From the NCBI GenBank assembly GCA_903868295.1, contig CAIPUQ010000596.1:1-32698 (forward strand): a stretch of DNA of 32,698 nucleotides. Reading direction: 5' to 3'. Every line of letters begins with the position of its first letter. Position 1 is the stretch's first letter. This stretch comes from an uncultured Roseiflexaceae bacterium. Its GTDB lineage: Bacteria > Chloroflexota > Chloroflexia > Chloroflexales > Roseiflexaceae. A model generated the notes under the pieces. The model did no database searches and was not told the origin of the DNA. It saw nothing but the letters and a program-made list of their open reading frames with translations. The position numbers and the translations under genes were made by a program. Positions 1-8,128 of the stretch are shown here, in pieces.

Positions 1-72
1 GATATTGCTGCGTTCAGCGACGGCCGTATTTATGATGATGTCACCATGCTCGTCATTCGACGCAATTCATAA
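1..72 (+). CDS. C-terminal end of a PP2C/SpoIIE-type serine phosphatase (partial)
   Basis: Only the last 23 codons are in the window, read in frame from base 1 to a TAA at 70-72. The tail reads ...FSDGRIYDDVTMLVIRR followed by two residues and the stop. An Asp-Asp-[VI]-Thr-x-Leu-Val core a few residues from the C-terminus is the usual ending of SpoIIE/RsbU-type PP2C phosphatases, where the second Asp helps bind the catalytic metal. Such enzymes normally dephosphorylate anti-sigma-factor antagonists. The N-terminal sensor and most of the catalytic domain lie outside the window, so substrate and signal cannot be judged. The family call rests on this short motif alone. Confidence 0.65.
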   Translation, partial: DIAAFSDGRIYDDVTMLVIRRNS

Positions 73-96
73 TTCCTCATTCATAATTCATAATTC
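65..96 (+). repeat. Three copies of an 11-bp AT-rich repeat
   Basis: ATTCATAATTC occurs at 65-75, 79-89 and 86-96; the last two copies overlap by four bases. The first copy overlaps the phosphatase stop codon. The cluster lies directly upstream of, and overlapping, the probable -35 region of the next gene. It could be a regulator binding site or simply a slippage-generated AT-rich repeat. Confidence 0.5.
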
Positions 97-116
97 TCCT
101 TTTACTGCTATATAAT
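87..116 (+). promoter_or_regulatory. Probable sigma-70-type promoter of the yczE-like operon
   Basis: A perfect -10 box TATAAT lies at 111-116. The best -35 is the weak TTCATA at 87-92 with an 18-bp spacer. Transcription would start near 123, about 20 bases before the ATG at 144, which has AAGGA at 134-138. Confidence 0.5.
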
Positions 117-143
117 GTTGCATCACCGTTTTTAAGGAATGCA

Positions 144-872
144 ATGAACTTTTTTCGCCCTTCACGGACCATCCCGACCACGACGTGGACTGCCACATCA
201 CGCTGGGAATTGACCATTCCACGTTTTTTCATACTCATCGGCGGCCTTTTTCTGTTTGGTCTCGGTGAAGCGTTCTTCATCCAATCAAATTTAGGGAACT
301 CACCCTGGGCGGTTTTTGCCGGCGGATTGAGCAAAATAACCGGGTATTCGATTGAATGGGCCACATTCGGCATCAGCCTCGCGGTTGTGTTGCTGTGGAT
401 CCCGCTGCGCGAGAAGTTCGGCATAGGTCCCATCGCAAACACCATCGTGGTCGCCTGGGCCATGGGCGTCTGCCGGAGCTTCATCCCGCTCAATGCACCT
501 GCAGTCGGTTCTGACGAGGTCACATCGTATGTCACCGGCGTCATCTTTTTGTTTTTGGGTATTATGTCAATTGGACTCGGTTCGGCGCTCTACATCACCT
601 GCGGGCTTGGGGCGGGGCCACGCCAGGGGCTGATGGCCGCGTTGCACCGCATCACTGGGCAGCCAGTCAGCCGGATCACGACTGCACTCGAGGTAACGGT
701 GTGTGTCATCGGGATTGTTTTGGGCGGCAAATACGGCATCGGGACGATCCTGTTTGCAGTCCTGGTGGGTCAATCAGTAGCCATTTGGTTCGGTGTGGTA
801 GGTCGACTCGGTGCGGTCAAAGACACCAAAGACCACAGCGATGATGAGTCCAGCGCCGCTATTGATGGATGA
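144..872 (+). CDS. YczE/YyaS/YitT-family integral membrane protein
   Basis: The product is 242 residues with about six hydrophobic segments (approximately 28-46, 71-88, 95-112, 130-152, 181-194, 199-218). It resembles Bacillus YczE-type proteins: the pattern GLGxAxxIxxxLGxxPWxVxxxGL is seen around residues 39-62. A related pattern (GLGSALYITCGLGAGPRQGL) recurs at about 144-163, so the two halves look like an internal duplication. The start is ATG 144 with AAGGA five bases upstream. The N-terminal 25 residues are polar and basic and the C-terminus is acidic; both are probably cytoplasmic. The biochemical role of the family is not established; transport or regulation of an exporter has been suggested for relatives. 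It is the first gene of a close-packed run; the next gene begins six bases after its stop. Confidence 0.8.
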   Translation: MNFFRPSRTIPTTTWTATSRWELTIPRFFILIGGLFLFGLGEAFFIQSNLGNSPWAVFAGGLSKITGYSIEWATFGISLAVVLLWIPLREKFGIGPIANTIVVAWAMGVCRSFIPLNAPAVGSDEVTSYVTGVIFLFLGIMSIGLGSALYITCGLGAGPRQGLMAALHRITGQPVSRITTALEVTVCVIGIVLGGKYGIGTILFAVLVGQSVAIWFGVVGRLGAVKDTKDHSDDESSAAIDG

Positions 873-878
873 GCGCGC

Positions 879-1142
879 ATGACAGCGAAGACAACTCGTA
901 TCTGTCCGGTTACTGCGGGTTTGGTCGATCTGGATGCATATGCAGCAGTCGACGGGGGCTGGCGCGCATTGGGAATCAGTGCGCCTGCTCGACGGGCGTT
1001 GATCGATGCCGGCTACACACACGTAGACCAACTCGCGTGCGCATCGCGTCAATCCCTCGCCACACTCCACGGAATGGGACCAAAAGCGTTGCGACTGCTT
1101 TCGGACGCATTGGAACAGAACGGATACCGCTGTGCTGAATAG
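879..1142 (+). CDS. Small helix-hairpin-helix DNA-binding-like protein
   Basis: The product is 87 residues. After about 28 variable residues comes a compact helical domain (LGISAPARRALIDAGY, then QLACASRQSLATLHGMGPKAL). The GMGPKA turn at residues 65-70 is the hairpin of a helix-hairpin-helix motif, as in the alpha-CTD of RNA polymerase and many stand-alone small HhH proteins. Such domains usually contact the DNA backbone without sequence specificity. It starts six bases after the yczE-like stop, with a weak GGA/GAG region ahead of the ATG, so it is probably co-transcribed. An overlapping frame beginning at 869 lacks any recognisable domain and was not chosen. The specific role is unknown. 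Confidence 0.75.
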   Translation: MTAKTTRICPVTAGLVDLDAYAAVDGGWRALGISAPARRALIDAGYTHVDQLACASRQSLATLHGMGPKALRLLSDALEQNGYRCAE

Positions 1143-2625
1143 ACGTAGTAACACAGGTACGATGCAGCGCTTCGCCAGCGCATGTTTGATTGCGTTGGGA
1201 ATCTTCGCATGCACTGAGTCTGCTGCACGCGCAAGTACGTTGACGAGTGGTCAGGTCACCAACCAGCGTGCTGCGATGCATACCAGTGCTGTCAACGACA
1301 TACAAACGTCCAATACGGCACCACACTACACCATTGTGGGCACCGTTAATCCCACAACACGTACATTGAGTGCGACCCAAACACTGGTCTACACCAATCG
1401 CACCGCGTCTACATTGACCTCGATTGGGATGCGGTTGTATGCGAATCTGACGGATGTCGGAGGGCTCACGACAGTCAACAACGTCCGTGTCAACGGCACT
1501 GCAGCGACACCTTCGTATGGTCCGCAGCGATTTTTCCTGTCGATCCCCCTCGCCACCCCGTTAGCAGCGGGCAAAAGTGTCTCAATCCAAATGGGATTCA
1601 CCACGACAGCCCCGACCAACACCGACACGAATCTTTTTGGGACCATGGTGTCTGATGGCACGACCCTCTCGCTGCCGTACGCATACCCCATGGTCGCGTT
1701 CCTGCGCGGCGGGGTGTGGGACACTGCGATTCCTGATTCGAAGGGAGACATCGTTACGAACGAGATGTCGTTGTATGATGTACGGCTGACCGGCCCACTC
1801 ACTGGGTATACCTTCGTCTCGACAGGCTCTACCACGACAACGATAAAGACCCGTGACACCCAGACCGTACAAATCTACAGTGGTCTGCAACGTGATTTTG
1901 CGTTTGCATTGACCAAGCTCAGCAAAAAATCGCAAACCGTCAGTGGTACCACCATCAACGTCTATGGACCTGCGTCACGTGCAGCGGTGACTACGAGCGC
2001 ACTCGCAGCTGCTGTTGCTGCGCTGCCTATATTCAATACAACCATCGGTCAATATCCTTACAAGGAACTCGACATTATCAGTGTCGACGCAGGGGATTTC
2101 TGGGGCATAGAATTCCCCGGATTCGTCCTCATCGAACAAGATCAGTACACCAACAATCCGAACTTCGAACCCCTGATTGTCCACGAAGTGGGCCATCAGT
2201 GGTTCTACAATATCATCGGCAACGACGTCCAACGCGATGCTTTTGTGGATGAAGGCCTGACCAACTACACCGAGCTTATCTATCATCAAGCACGCAAACG
2301 ACCAACCGACGCAGCGGGCACCATCAGCTACTGGAAGGAAGACCTGGCAGCGTTGCGAGCAGCGGGCAACGACGACATCGTTGATCAGCCGATGAGTACC
2401 ATGACCGACGACCAATACAGCACGCTGGTATACAGCAAAGCAGCACTGTACATCCACGCAGTGCGCCTGCAAATCGGTGAAAAGGCGTTCTTCACGGCGC
2501 TAAAAAACTACTTCACTGCGAGCAAGTACCGCATCGTCGACGGCACGGCATTCCGCAGCGCGGCAGAGACAGCGTGCAAATGCAGCCTGACGACACTGTA
2601 CACGAAGTGGATTCTGCAGGAGTAA
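1132..2625 (+). CDS. Secreted M1-family (gluzincin) zinc metallopeptidase
   Basis: The product is 497 residues from GTG 1132. An alternative ATG at 1162 (AGGT at 1155-1158) would leave a 487-residue protein starting MQRFASACLIALGIF; both starts give a signal peptide ending near AARA-S, so the mature enzyme is the same. The zinc site is clear: HEVGH at 351-355 and the third ligand Glu374 in DEGLTNY, i.e. the HExxH-18-E spacing of family M1. GIEFPG at 325-330 matches the GxMEN/GMEFPG substrate-recognition strand, with Ile in place of Met. A conserved Tyr-bearing helix (YSKAALYIHAVRLQIG) follows near 433. M1 enzymes remove N-terminal residues from peptides. The protein is shorter than classical aminopeptidase N: the N-terminal beta domain and catalytic domain are present, but the C-terminal helical domain is largely absent. 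It is the last gene of the left operon, followed by a terminator. Confidence 0.85.
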   Translation: MLNRRSNTGTMQRFASACLIALGIFACTESAARASTLTSGQVTNQRAAMHTSAVNDIQTSNTAPHYTIVGTVNPTTRTLSATQTLVYTNRTASTLTSIGMRLYANLTDVGGLTTVNNVRVNGTAATPSYGPQRFFLSIPLATPLAAGKSVSIQMGFTTTAPTNTDTNLFGTMVSDGTTLSLPYAYPMVAFLRGGVWDTAIPDSKGDIVTNEMSLYDVRLTGPLTGYTFVSTGSTTTTIKTRDTQTVQIYSGLQRDFAFALTKLSKKSQTVSGTTINVYGPASRAAVTTSALAAAVAALPIFNTTIGQYPYKELDIISVDAGDFWGIEFPGFVLIEQDQYTNNPNFEPLIVHEVGHQWFYNIIGNDVQRDAFVDEGLTNYTELIYHQARKRPTDAAGTISYWKEDLAALRAAGNDDIVDQPMSTMTDDQYSTLVYSKAALYIHAVRLQIGEKAFFTALKNYFTASKYRIVDGTAFRSAAETACKCSLTTLYTKWILQE

Positions 2626-2650
2626 CTCCTCTTTGGTTCACAAAACTTTC

Positions 2651-2689
2651 ACAACACCCCTGCAATTCCAGGTGCGGGGGTGTTGTTTT
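2651..2689 (+). terminator. Rho-independent terminator after the M1 peptidase gene
   Basis: ACAACACCCCTGCA (2651-2664) pairs with TGCGGGGGTGTTGT (2673-2686): 14 pairs with one T-G wobble and an eight-base loop, followed by TTTT. It lies 25 bases after the peptidase stop and ends the left operon. Confidence 0.85.
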
Positions 2690-2875
2690 GTGATGTGGTA
2701 CTCACCTCTATCGCCGGAGTGCTTGGCACCGTCCATGATGCCGATGATTCTCCGCTCGGTACAATCATTTGCCATCTGATACACCAACAGCTGGTATGGG
2801 TTGTGTTATGAACGTGCCACACTCAAGATTCTGTTCTTGTATACGGGCATTGTGTGTCACGCCGCACACACAAAA
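2690..2875. other. Intergenic gap between convergent transcription units
   Basis: No gene is supported here. The stretch lies between two convergent units, each with its own terminator. A short open stretch on the minus strand (about 2638-2805) has no start or RBS and overlaps the plus-strand terminator. A small extra palindrome (TGTGTG...CACACA, 2851-2870) sits beside the minus-strand terminator. Confidence 0.5.
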
Positions 2876-2907
2876 CACCCCCTCACATCAACAGATGTGA
2901 GGGGGTG
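2872..2907 (-). terminator. Rho-independent terminator of the giant-protein operon
   Basis: CACCCCCTCACATC (2876-2889) pairs perfectly with GATGTGAGGGGGTG (2894-2907) around an AACA loop. On the minus strand the stem is followed by TTTT (2875-2872). It begins about 15 bases past the stop of the 1,731-residue gene. A short A run on the other side gives it weak bidirectional character. Confidence 0.88.
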
Positions 2908-2921
2908 AAATCAAGTGGGAG

Positions 2922-5900
2922 TTACGGCGTTGGGTACCCGGTCGGCAACGGCGTCTCTGTACTCGGTACGGGGTATGCCGTGGCGGTGTTGGTCGGGGTG
3001 CCGACGACGACCGCAGTCTGTGTGAGTCGTAGCGCCGTCGCAGTCTGGTTCTCGGAGCGTGCAGCAGCGGTCATCGTTTGTACCGCGAACGTCGGTGAGC
3101 GGCGTGCCATCCACGTCCGTGTGATTGCGAGCGCAGTGCGTGTCCGCGTCATGCTTCTCGTCGGGCTGAGGTAGACCGTCGAAGTCGGCCGTGTCGGGGT
3201 AATCGTCGGTGATGGTGTGGTGGTCCGCGTGAAGGTCCGGGTTATGGTGTTCGTCCGTGTCAACGTTAATGTCCGTGTGCTCGTCTGGGTTGGTGGGACC
3301 GTAATGGTCAGTGTCGCAGGTATGCGCGTACGCGTGAATTGGGTTGGTGATGGGCTAAATGTTGCGGTAGCAGTCCGTATCTGCGTCGGGGTGGCAGAAC
3401 GCAGTGGGTCGGGCGTCTCGGTTGGGAGAGGAACGAGTCGTGCTGTTTCGCGGTACAACGCTGCTAGTTTTTGCGGAGACAGCGCTTCCTGGTAGACATA
3501 GACATCATCTATTGGATACGTGAGCCAATGACAAAATGAAAAGTATGTGCAGTCTGGAGCGGACATCCCTGGAACTTGCCCAATGACCAATGAAGGGCCG
3601 TAGCTTCCAGGGGTAACCCCAACATCCTCTATAACCTGGCCGTCCATCGCAATGGCCATCGTTCCGTCTGGATAGACAATACAGCTATACATATGCCAAC
3701 CAGGAAGGATATCAAAATTATCTATCATTGCCTTCCCTTCGTACTGCACAGGTCCCGCTGATGCAAGTTTCTTACCGCACCACATATTCCCTTCACTCAT
3801 GCGCATCTCGAAGCCCGAACCATCGGCGTTATAACGCGACGCGATGAGGCCATTTAATGTTGTAAATATCTCTCTGTTCTCAACGATGTTCATCCAGAGT
3901 GAGACCGTAAATGCGTTCGTATTTGTCGGCATCGCAAGATTGAGTCCATTCCCTCTGGCAAAATTTACATACCCGCCGTCGTGTGCATCTTCACCTTCGG
4001 GGACGATGTTCGGACAACCGTCCTTTGATGAACAAACAACTGGCTGTTGACCTGGCAGAATCCCTGGGAACTGGATTGCAGCGGGCATCAGCGGGTCTGT
4101 AAGGCGGTTATCTGTCTGCACGACACTCGGCCAAAAGCGCACCGACGCAATGACCCCATCAAGACCAGCCATCGTATCTGCTCTGCGACCGATCACCAAT
4201 GGGGAATTCGGTGCGCTGAAGCCGCCAGAAACAATGTCTTTGGCAATGACTTGCCCATCACGCATGAGAACGCGTTCTCTCGTTGTGCTGTTGTACGAAC
4301 ACGAGTAGCTATGGATGTTGACTTCACGTGCAAGCGTCAGCGGACTCCCACGCAAATCATCCCCATAGAAACTACAGTACGGACGATTTTCTCGGTCAAC
4401 ACCAATCACCAGATAACGCCGCACTTGCCCCGGCAACCCCGCACTCACCCCGACATCATGGTGGTATGGTCGATCACGACGCATCTGTACTGCGATGGTA
4501 AAATTGCCGCTCAGATTCACTGGTTCAGTACTTGTGAGTTCGTCACCTTTGGCCTCGCGGAATTTGAGCGCAAGGAACGGAATGGAACCGTATTGATCGC
4601 GTTCATATACGGCTTCGGGACAGAATGGAGTACGGCAGCCGGCAGTCACACCGTTCGTACGGGTGAATTGAAATTGTGTCATCTGCGGTACAGAATCAAA
4701 GGTGTATGCACCAACGAGGTTATCATTGACCCGCACGTTCGTGCCGCGTGGGATGCTCGTCGGCATCACTCCTAACCCCAATGTGGCAGTGGGGAATATA
4801 TGGATGGGGTCGTCTGCGAGAACCTGTATGGATCCACCATAGCCAATATTCACCCAAGAAGCGCTTCTTAGGCCATTGATTGGATCCCACAGGGGCGAAC
4901 TACCGGTTCCATAGGGAGAGCCCCAGATTACCACTCTCCCATCAGAGCGAAGGGCAACATTCTGGGTCTGCGATACGGTAATGTCAATGACCTTGGATCG
5001 CGCATCGATTGGGATGTCGAGCACCTCGTCAGGCTTTTTGGATGTGCCCCAGCCAACGACTTCTCCAGATTGTGTTACTCCAATACCATACACGTAGTCA
5101 GTTACCAAAGTATAGTTGCTATCATGTGCGGACCTCGCACCTAAGCCGATATCAACGAGTGGGGGATACGATGCCGGTACAGCGATTGACGGGTCGCTGG
5201 TCCATACCGACCCATCTTCAAAAAGTACCGCACAAAGCGTGTCGGTGACCGCCACATCGCGGATTGTCTTTGTGAAGGTCGGCAATACGCATTTATTCGA
5301 CCACAGCGCATTGTCGTGACGCAGTATAATCATATTAATTTCGGTGGTCGAACCCAAATTATTAATTTTGGGTGTTTGATCGACTTCGAATGCTTTGACG
5401 TTATTCATAAATTCCGTTGGGATGATGTGTCGAGGGGCAGAATTCTGATGAAGTGTGTTGTAGGTGTATGGACATGTATCCCAGACCCACAAGGAGTGGT
5501 CGCGCTTCAACATAAAGCCTGCTGTTTGCGAAAACTTGACTTCCTTGACATTTCCATACCACGAGTCGGGAGGAGTACACATAAATGTCCCCCCCCAGGT
5601 TTCAAAAACAAACGGTGAAGGACCACATATTTGGCCCCAATCACATTGAGCATCACCGTCGAGCGTCATCCTCCCGGTGTCGTCTACGAACGCTCTCAGT
5701 GACCCCTGACCGCGTGCGACAAACGAGCGTGCACCTTCAGATTGTGTCAATACGTTCGAGATTTCATAGGTAATACTTCTCGCGACAAACGGTTGTGCAG
5801 TTGGAACTACGAGAGTCCTCGTCGGCGTCGGCGTCGGTAGATTCGTACGAGTGGGTGTAGACGTCGCATTGAACCTGAGGGCACCACCGTTGTAGTGATT

Positions 5901-8117
5901 ACTGTCCCACAACACGATACTAAAGTTGTTCCCCAATGCCATCCCCGAAATAGCCGGTGGGACGGTCATAGTACTAAAACTGTACCAATACTCAAATTCG
6001 GGGTCGGCGGATGCAGCAAGTCCCCAGCCAAAACGAAAGTTAATGTTGTCTGCTACAGAAAGTCCCCAACCGACGGGATAGCCCGCTTTGTTGACCGCAA
6101 TAATCGTTTTGCCGCCCGCTGCAATCTGTGTATATTGACCATCGGGAACCGTCGTCTGACCATATTGAGCGTCGCCATAGACAGATACAGTGCCATTCGC
6201 ATCCAGTAGGACGGAGTTCCCATCGTTGGCTGCGATATCGACGAAATTTGCAGTCGAAGGAAGATTCAGTTGGCCATCCAAATTTTGTCCCCAGCCGAAT
6301 ACCGTCCCATTCGAACGCAATGCAATGGTGTGAAACGCACCTGCACTGACATTCACCACATTCGCGGCGTTAGGCACATTCCGTTGGCCAGAACTGTTGT
6401 CACCCCAGGCGACAACGCGACCCGTATTGAGGAGGGCTACCGAATGTCGCGCCCCTGCTGCGATGTGCACGACTCCGCTTAATCCTGCCGGAATGGTTGT
6501 CTGCCCATGCGCATTGTTACCCCAGGCTACAACCGTCCCGTTTGCACGCAACGCCAGCATATGGGTACCGCCCGCAGCGAGCGCAACCACACGCAGTGGA
6601 TCGTCGACGGTGAACGGGCTTTGCAATGCCGCAGGGATGGTCATTTGTCCATACAGATACGTTGTTCCAGGTTGCGGCCAAGCAAGCACACTGTGGTCAT
6701 CTTTTAAAATCGCTGCATAATCAGGACCCGCGACGACTTGCCGCGCGAGTTGCGCGCACGTGTATATATCACAGGACATATTTTCAGGAAACCGCAATAA
6801 AGAATATGCCCCGCCGATGGGCCACACCCTGCCGGTCAGCTTTTTTTCTTGCGCGGAACGAATGCCCAGGAGGACCTCTGGTGTAGGAGTCAGTGAAGCT
6901 GTCGGAGTGACCACACCTACACCTATGTCATCGACAATCAAAAGTCCGTTTGCAAGGCTCGGATGGTACGCAAATCCCTTGGTGTAATCGGGAACTGTCG
7001 GGGGTCCCGCAGAAAGGCTTCGATAGGTGTACGCATAGGTGGCAGTGTTTTGTGTGCGTAGCAACGCACCCCAACGAGCGACTTGAAATTCCACAAGATT
7101 CGTCATTCCGCCAATAACCGCACACGGACATCCTGGTTCGGATTCGACAAAGCTGCCTGCATTTAGTGCAGAGGAGCTTCCAAACACCACGACGCGTCCG
7201 TCACGCCGGAGCGCTGCAAAGAGTTGGCCACTCGCCCAGATTTTGCGGATACTTGTACCCGCCAAACTTGGAATGGTCTGTGCGCGACCCCAGATGTACG
7301 TCGTTCCATCCGAAGTCAGTGCCATCGAACTGCTCGCACCTGCTGCAATACCGACGACCGTCTTGGTGCTCAGTGCAGGCGGGATGGCTTTTTGTGCTAT
7401 TGCACCAACGACCACCACGGTGCCATTTGCCCGCAAGAGCAGCGCATGTTGATCGCCCGCTGCAATCATGACCACGTCAGTTGGAATACTCGTGTCAGTC
7501 GATGACGGGATAACAGATTTATCTCCCCAAAACACCACAGTGCCGGTGTTTTTGAGGGCAACACTGAAATCCTTTCCGACTGCTACCTGAACGACATCAG
7601 ATCGTGCGGCTGCCGGTACATACAATTCGCCTTTGATATTTGTCCCCCAGCCGAACACCATCCCCGAGCGCTTTACACCGAGTGCATGATGAGGACCGAG
7701 CACAATCTGTACAACATCGCCATACCCTTGTTCTGGGATTTCTGCCAGTCGATATGGGTAATATCCCGGGGTGGTGTCGACCGAACCGCCGTCCACACGC
7801 TGCACACGTGCTGCGGTTGGGAGCAACAGCGTCGGTGTGGGCAGAAATGTCTTGGTGATAGTCGGGGTGTTCGTGATGGTGGGTGTATTGGATCTTGTTG
7901 GTGTGTTGGTGCAAATATACCCATTATCATCCGTACAAGGCGGCACATAGATATTGGACGGCTTCGATATTTGCGGATTTATCGGAACCGGTGTGTTGCT
8001 GCTTGCTGGTGTAGTCGTGGCAACACGGGGATCTGCATTCGCAATCCCTGTGGAACTGAGGAACCATGAAAGATACACGACTACAGACACGACGGAGAAT
8101 ATGTGTTGAATCTTCAT
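2922..8117 (-). CDS. Secreted RCC1-repeat/LamG protein with Thr/Pro/Arg-rich C-terminal stalk
   Basis: The start is ATG 8117 (1,731 residues) because AGGGAG lies five bases upstream and a good signal peptide follows (MKIQHIFSVVSVVVYLSWFL... ending near IANA-D). An upstream ATG at 8150 gives only a charged leader and lies inside the preceding gene. Domains in order, approximate residues: Thr/Pro linker 65-100; RCC1-type beta-propeller repeats 128-372 and 463-730, with units such as HxxALxxxGxVxxWGxNxxGQ; a short TPTPTRT linker 756-776; a third, more divergent RCC1-like block 786-1106; two LamG/concanavalin-A-like domains 1143-1346 and 1361-1563, ending in VIASVRFW and IDDVYVYQEALS; and a long Thr/Pro/Arg stalk 1565-1731. 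No LPXTG motif, C-terminal membrane helix or catalytic site is visible, so surface retention is unexplained. RCC1 propellers and LamG folds usually bind proteins or glycans. It is coupled to the giant gene upstream and is probably a partner adhesin; the function itself is not known. Confidence 0.85.
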   Translation of the reverse strand: MKIQHIFSVVSVVVYLSWFLSSTGIANADPRVATTTPASSNTPVPINPQISKPSNIYVPPCTDDNGYICTNTPTRSNTPTITNTPTITKTFLPTPTLLLPTAARVQRVDGGSVDTTPGYYPYRLAEIPEQGYGDVVQIVLGPHHALGVKRSGMVFGWGTNIKGELYVPAAARSDVVQVAVGKDFSVALKNTGTVVFWGDKSVIPSSTDTSIPTDVVMIAAGDQHALLLRANGTVVVVGAIAQKAIPPALSTKTVVGIAAGASSSMALTSDGTTYIWGRAQTIPSLAGTSIRKIWASGQLFAALRRDGRVVVFGSSSALNAGSFVESEPGCPCAVIGGMTNLVEFQVARWGALLRTQNTATYAYTYRSLSAGPPTVPDYTKGFAYHPSLANGLLIVDDIGVGVVTPTASLTPTPEVLLGIRSAQEKKLTGRVWPIGGAYSLLRFPENMSCDIYTCAQLARQVVAGPDYAAILKDDHSVLAWPQPGTTYLYGQMTIPAALQSPFTVDDPLRVVALAAGGTHMLALRANGTVVAWGNNAHGQTTIPAGLSGVVHIAAGARHSVALLNTGRVVAWGDNSSGQRNVPNAANVVNVSAGAFHTIALRSNGTVFGWGQNLDGQLNLPSTANFVDIAANDGNSVLLDANGTVSVYGDAQYGQTTVPDGQYTQIAAGGKTIIAVNKAGYPVGWGLSVADNINFRFGWGLAASADPEFEYWYSFSTMTVPPAISGMALGNNFSIVLWDSNHYNGGALRFNATSTPTRTNLPTPTPTRTLVVPTAQPFVARSITYEISNVLTQSEGARSFVARGQGSLRAFVDDTGRMTLDGDAQCDWGQICGPSPFVFETWGGTFMCTPPDSWYGNVKEVKFSQTAGFMLKRDHSLWVWDTCPYTYNTLHQNSAPRHIIPTEFMNNVKAFEVDQTPKINNLGSTTEINMIILRHDNALWSNKCVLPTFTKTIRDVAVTDTLCAVLFEDGSVWTSDPSIAVPASYPPLVDIGLGARSAHDSNYTLVTDYVYGIGVTQSGEVVGWGTSKKPDEVLDIPIDARSKVIDITVSQTQNVALRSDGRVVIWGSPYGTGSSPLWDPINGLRSASWVNIGYGGSIQVLADDPIHIFPTATLGLGVMPTSIPRGTNVRVNDNLVGAYTFDSVPQMTQFQFTRTNGVTAGCRTPFCPEAVYERDQYGSIPFLALKFREAKGDELTSTEPVNLSGNFTIAVQMRRDRPYHHDVGVSAGLPGQVRRYLVIGVDRENRPYCSFYGDDLRGSPLTLAREVNIHSYSCSYNSTTRERVLMRDGQVIAKDIVSGGFSAPNSPLVIGRRADTMAGLDGVIASVRFWPSVVQTDNRLTDPLMPAAIQFPGILPGQQPVVCSSKDGCPNIVPEGEDAHDGGYVNFARGNGLNLAMPTNTNAFTVSLWMNIVENREIFTTLNGLIASRYNADGSGFEMRMSEGNMWCGKKLASAGPVQYEGKAMIDNFDILPGWHMYSCIVYPDGTMAIAMDGQVIEDVGVTPGSYGPSLVIGQVPGMSAPDCTYFSFCHWLTYPIDDVYVYQEALSPQKLAALYRETARLVPLPTETPDPLRSATPTQIRTATATFSPSPTQFTRTRIPATLTITVPPTQTSTRTLTLTRTNTITRTFTRTTTPSPTITPTRPTSTVYLSPTRSMTRTRTALAITRTWMARRSPTFAVQTMTAAARSENQTATALRLTQTAVVVGTPTNTATAYPVPSTETPLPTGYPTP
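2925..3430 (-). repeat. Coding region of the Thr/Pro/Arg-rich stalk
   Basis: About 167 codons encode an irregular repeat of Thr with Pro, Arg, Ser and Ala (TPT, TRT, TNT, TATA units), ending in LPTGYPTP. Such low-complexity tails are common in secreted Chloroflexota proteins and are probably extended and O-glycosylated. The many Arg residues and the NQTATA segment near the end are less usual than plain TPTPT tails. There is no sortase signal or hydrophobic anchor after it. Confidence 0.75.
4800..7740 (-). repeat. RCC1-like repeat blocks in the 1,731-residue protein
   Basis: Three blocks (about 7740-7000, 6730-5930 and 5760-4800) encode recurring units with the RCC1 pattern of a buried His/Ser-x-x-Ala-Leu, a Gly-x-Val turn and a WG(x)N blade ending. 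The middle block is most regular (WGNNAHGQTTIPAGL, WGDNSSGQRNVPNA, WGQNLDGQLNLPST). The third is divergent, and a short Thr/Pro linker at about 5790-5850 separates it from the second. Confidence 0.75.
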
Positions 8118-8122
8118 GTCAG

Positions 8123-8128
8123 CTCCCT
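8123..8128 (-). promoter_or_regulatory. Shine-Dalgarno overlapping the upstream stop codon
   Basis: AGGGAG (8128-8123 on the minus strand) begins at the last base of the giant gene's TAA (8130-8128) and sits five bases before ATG 8117. This fixes the start of the second gene and suggests that terminating ribosomes re-initiate on it. Confidence 0.8.

Noticed and set aside
869..1138. Overlapping plus-strand frame in the HhH gene
   Set aside because: It is a Cys/Arg-rich out-of-frame shadow. The 879-1142 frame gives a clear helix-hairpin-helix domain.
2638..2805. Minus-strand open stretch reading NPYQLLVYQMANDC and RRIIGIMDGAKH
   Set aside because: It looks protein-like for about 30 residues, but it has no start codon with RBS and overlaps the plus-strand terminator. 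It has no recognised family. A decayed gene remnant is possible but not supported.
2922..3430. Short direct DNA repeats in the Thr/Pro/Arg tail considered as a CRISPR array or minisatellite
   Set aside because: The repeats are irregular codon-level TPT/TRT units without constant spacers. They are explained by the protein composition.
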